Notes under the pieces: model-generated
Told to the model about the DNA's origin: nothing
The model's input: the letters and a program-made list of their open reading frames with translations, nothing else
Database searches by the model: none
DNA from: Pseudoscleropodium purum
Taxonomy: Eukaryota; Streptophyta; Bryopsida; Hypnales; Brachytheciaceae
Reading direction: 5' to 3'
DNA length: 64,000 nt
NCBI GenBank assembly: GCA_963969395.1
Contig: OZ017798.1
Coordinates: 11,152,173 to 11,216,172, forward strand
Shown: in pieces, positions 61,787 through 64,000 of the stretch
How the letters are laid out: each line of letters begins with the position of its first letter
Numbering within the stretch: the first letter of the stretch is position 1
Made by a program: the position numbers and the translations under genes

Positions 61787-62068
61787 TGGAAAGTAGGACG
61801 TTAACTCCATCCCACAAAGTAGGACTAATGGGGTAATTTTTTTGTTTTGAGGGGTAAAAGTACAAAAAAAGATCCCTACTTTGTGTCATATTTAGGATAT
61901 GTTGTACAATCCTCCTTGCTAATTTGGGGTCTCTAATTGCAAATATGAATTCAAAAATTGCAAATTTTTTCATATGTGGAAAAAAAAATTGTGTGTTTTC
62001 TCTAAGGGAAATTCACCTTGCTAGTCCTACTTCATGGGATGAGTTTAACATCCTCTATTTGGAAATGC
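61787..62068. mobile_element. MITE-like inverted repeat (~280 bp)
   Basis: The left arm (AAAGTAGGACGTTAACTCCA, then TCCCACAAAGTAGGACTA) pairs with the right arm (TAGTCCTACTTCATGGGA, then TGAGTTTAACATCCTC) at roughly 75-80% over ~55 bp, with a ~165-bp loop. Size and structure fit a decayed MITE. No target-site duplication was established. Confidence 0.5.
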
Positions 62069-62750
62069 TAGCAGTTTTTACTTTTGATGAAGGTTTTTAC
62101 TAAGACTACAAATATTTTATAAGGTATTATTTAAAGAGGAACTCAAGATCTTTACGAACATAGTTGGTAGAATCTTGTTCTTTTGTAAGGATTTTCTTAC
62201 AAGGGATTTTTAGTGATACGACTTTTGCAAGTTGCTCATTTTGCAACCTTGGTGATAAGAGAAATTAGTTTAGTTATAGCAATTGATTCAAAGTAGATAA
62301 ATAAGTGAGATGTACTTTTGTAGAGTATGGAGGGACAAGAAATTTCAGTGAGTGTCTTATATAGTGTTGAAATAAATATAATTTGTCCATGTTCTTATAG
62401 CATGGTTTTGTAGACACTTGTTAAAATCATTAGGAAAAATTTCAGCCCTTAGGAGGTCTTTGAGTTTTAAAACCCCCTCCCTTTTTGGTGCAATTAAAGA
62501 GGAAAGAATATAATTTTAAGAATTTAGCATCTAATATGGTACTACTAATGCCATGTTAGTGCCATGTCAAGTTTTACTATTGAAAAAATAAATAAATAAA
62601 ACTTTTTTCAAAAAAAGTAATTAAATTTTTTTTTCTATACTTGAACCACGGGGTGCTAACAAATGAAAGCTTAATGGCTTTCCTAACGTTCAGATTTCTC
62701 CTAATGGTCACTTGGCATGTAACCAAGAATTTCATTGTAAAAGTTTATCC

Positions 62751-63687
62751 TTAACCCCTAAAGTCCTATTGTCCCCTCAGGGGACAAATTAGATTTTGGG
62801 CAGATTCTAATGACCTCAATTTTTAATGAATTATTTTGAAACTTTCCCATGGGATAGGAAAACTTATTGTCTACGTGGGAGTATAATTTTTATTTCAATT
62901 GGTGCCCGGGAGCAAAAGTTATACTACAAAAAGCTTGAAACTGAACTCAATGGGCAGTACAAAAAAAATTGCAAAAAATCAAAAAAAAATTTAATTTTTT
63001 TTCCCCTAATTTTTTTTTTTGGGTCTACATGCAGAGCTTTGATTCGTTCTATTTGGACTAATAATGAGAAAGTTAAGGGCAATCTTGTTTTTTGGGCAAT
63101 TTCAACATCTTCTTGAAAAAATAACTTGTAGGATTCATTTCTGAATGCAATTTTCACAATTTTCCACAATTTTTTTTGAGAATGTTATTTTTGCTTGCTT
63201 AAAAAATCTTACCATTGGGATTATTGTCTTTCAATTCCATCTTGGAATTATTAATGATTTTATTTTATTTTTCAATCCTAAACCTCCTTCTATATAGCAT
63301 TTTTTAAAAGAATGAAAATCAAGCATTGTTTTTTTGAATTTTTTTTCCTAGACTTTCAACTCAATTCTTCAGTATAAAATTTTTTTAATTCAAAGTTTTC
63401 AGCACAAAAAAATTTCACAATTGGCAGTCAAAGTCATCTGAAATTGCAGGCCAGTGTTCAAAAAAAATTCTTTTTCAACTTTGAATGCTAATATCTTCCA
63501 ATCTATATGGTCAAAATTCATGAGATTTTTACCACATGAACTAAGACAAGTGAAGTACAAGATCCAATGGTTAGATTCTTAAAAAATGATTTTTTTCTTG
63601 GGTGAACATAGTAAAAATGGCAGTTTTAAATGGTTTTTGACAAAAAAAAGGGGGGGGGGGGGGGGGGCTTGGGACTTTAGGGGTTAA
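62751..63687 (+). mobile_element. TTAA-flanked non-autonomous element, best copy (937 bp)
   Basis: Bounded by TTAACCCCTAAAGTCC (62751-62766) and its exact reverse complement GGACTTTAGGGGTTAA (63672-63687): 12-bp inverted ends CCCCTAAAGTCC flanked on both sides by TTAA. Near the left end is the self-complementary TGTCCCCTCAGGGGACA. The body matches copies at 7302, 8617, 40732 and 53090. It has no credible ORF, so mobility would depend on a transposase elsewhere. TTAA target sites with C-rich termini are the hallmark of piggyBac elements; assignment to that superfamily is inference. Confidence 0.75.
63650..63667 (+). repeat. Poly(G) run, 18 G
   Basis: Eighteen consecutive G residues inside the right end of the TTAA-flanked element, preceded by eight A. 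Other copies do not have this run, so it is a private expansion or a sequencing/assembly artefact. Confidence 0.9.
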
Positions 63688-64000
63688 CAAACAATTTTTT
63701 TCTTAACCAATGACTTTGTATTCGCCTAAACCACTCAAAAACTGCCATTTTCAATACAAGTACCAAATTTTTGGAAAAAAACTTTTTTTGACACATATAA
63801 CCGTAGGATCTTGTAGAACACTAATTTGAAAAGATTTAGAAAAGATTTCAAAACTTTCCACTATGTGGATTGTAAGATTTTAGCATTTGAAAGTGCAAAA
63901 ATCTATTTTTTAACCTTACAAAAAATTGGGCAGTTGCACTTTACAAGCTCACTTTTCTATGAAAAAATGTTCAAAATGGTGGTGCTTCTTTGGATTCATT
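63688..64000. other. Possible further, inverted family copy at the window edge
   Basis: After the TTAA, the sequence again shows phrases typical of the right end of the TTAA-type family in reverse (AAAACTGCCATTTTCAATAC, ATAACCGTAGGATCTTGTAG). An inverted copy may therefore begin here and run off the window. No gene. Confidence 0.4.

Overview
The window looks like nuclear DNA of a land plant. Four multi-domain or peptide genes of plant type sit as moderately GC-rich islands in very AT-rich intergenic DNA full of decayed transposons and simple repeats. The genes are a RALF signalling peptide, the retromer subunit VPS35, an ABC protein of the STAR1/ABCI17 type, and an unrecognised basic/serine-rich protein. 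They have compact GT-AG introns of roughly 60-500 bp, plant-type poly(A) signals and a telo-box-like motif. The short introns and sparse genes would fit a bryophyte-grade plant, but the sequence alone does not fix the species. No bacterial, organellar or CRISPR features were seen.

Layout. 1-2508: the 5' part of a minus-strand Ty3/gypsy-type LTR retrotransposon (protease region, broken gag, primer binding site, one LTR). Its LTR carries a dense cluster of heat-shock elements just upstream of its TATA box. 2509-7130: directly abutting the LTR, a large inverted-repeat structure with two ~931-bp arms that are almost identical and a 2.76-kb loop holding a GC-rich block and a 138-codon reading frame interrupted by one stop. 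7300-10010: copies of a ~0.93-kb non-autonomous repeat with TTAA-CCCCTAAAGTCC termini, plus a second dispersed repeat. 10-12.9 kb: no gene recognised. 12901-15157 (minus): STAR1/ABCI17-like ATPase in four exons. 16.0-17.4 kb: GC-richer island of uncertain nature. 17.5-22.2 kb: AT-rich, with tandem repeats. 22875-23225 (plus): RALF precursor. 23.4-29.9 kb: AT-rich, with a 54-bp minisatellite and a 71-bp tandem repeat. 30072-37538 (plus): VPS35, reconstructed in 21 exons to a complete 795-residue protein. 37.6-54.9 kb: long AT-rich region with hairpins, more copies of the repeat families and microsatellites. 55004-57190 (plus): unknown three-exon gene. 57.2-64 kb: AT-rich, with direct repeats, a polypurine tract, a MITE-like inverted repeat and a well-preserved copy of the TTAA-flanked family.

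The genes do not form an operon or obvious pathway. VPS35 works in endosomal sorting, RALF is a secreted ligand, and the ABC protein is probably the ATPase half of a bipartite transporter whose membrane partner is not in this window. The observations most worth pursuing are the heat-shock-element-loaded LTR, the nested long inverted repeat with its ORF, and the repeat family with piggyBac-like TTAA ends.
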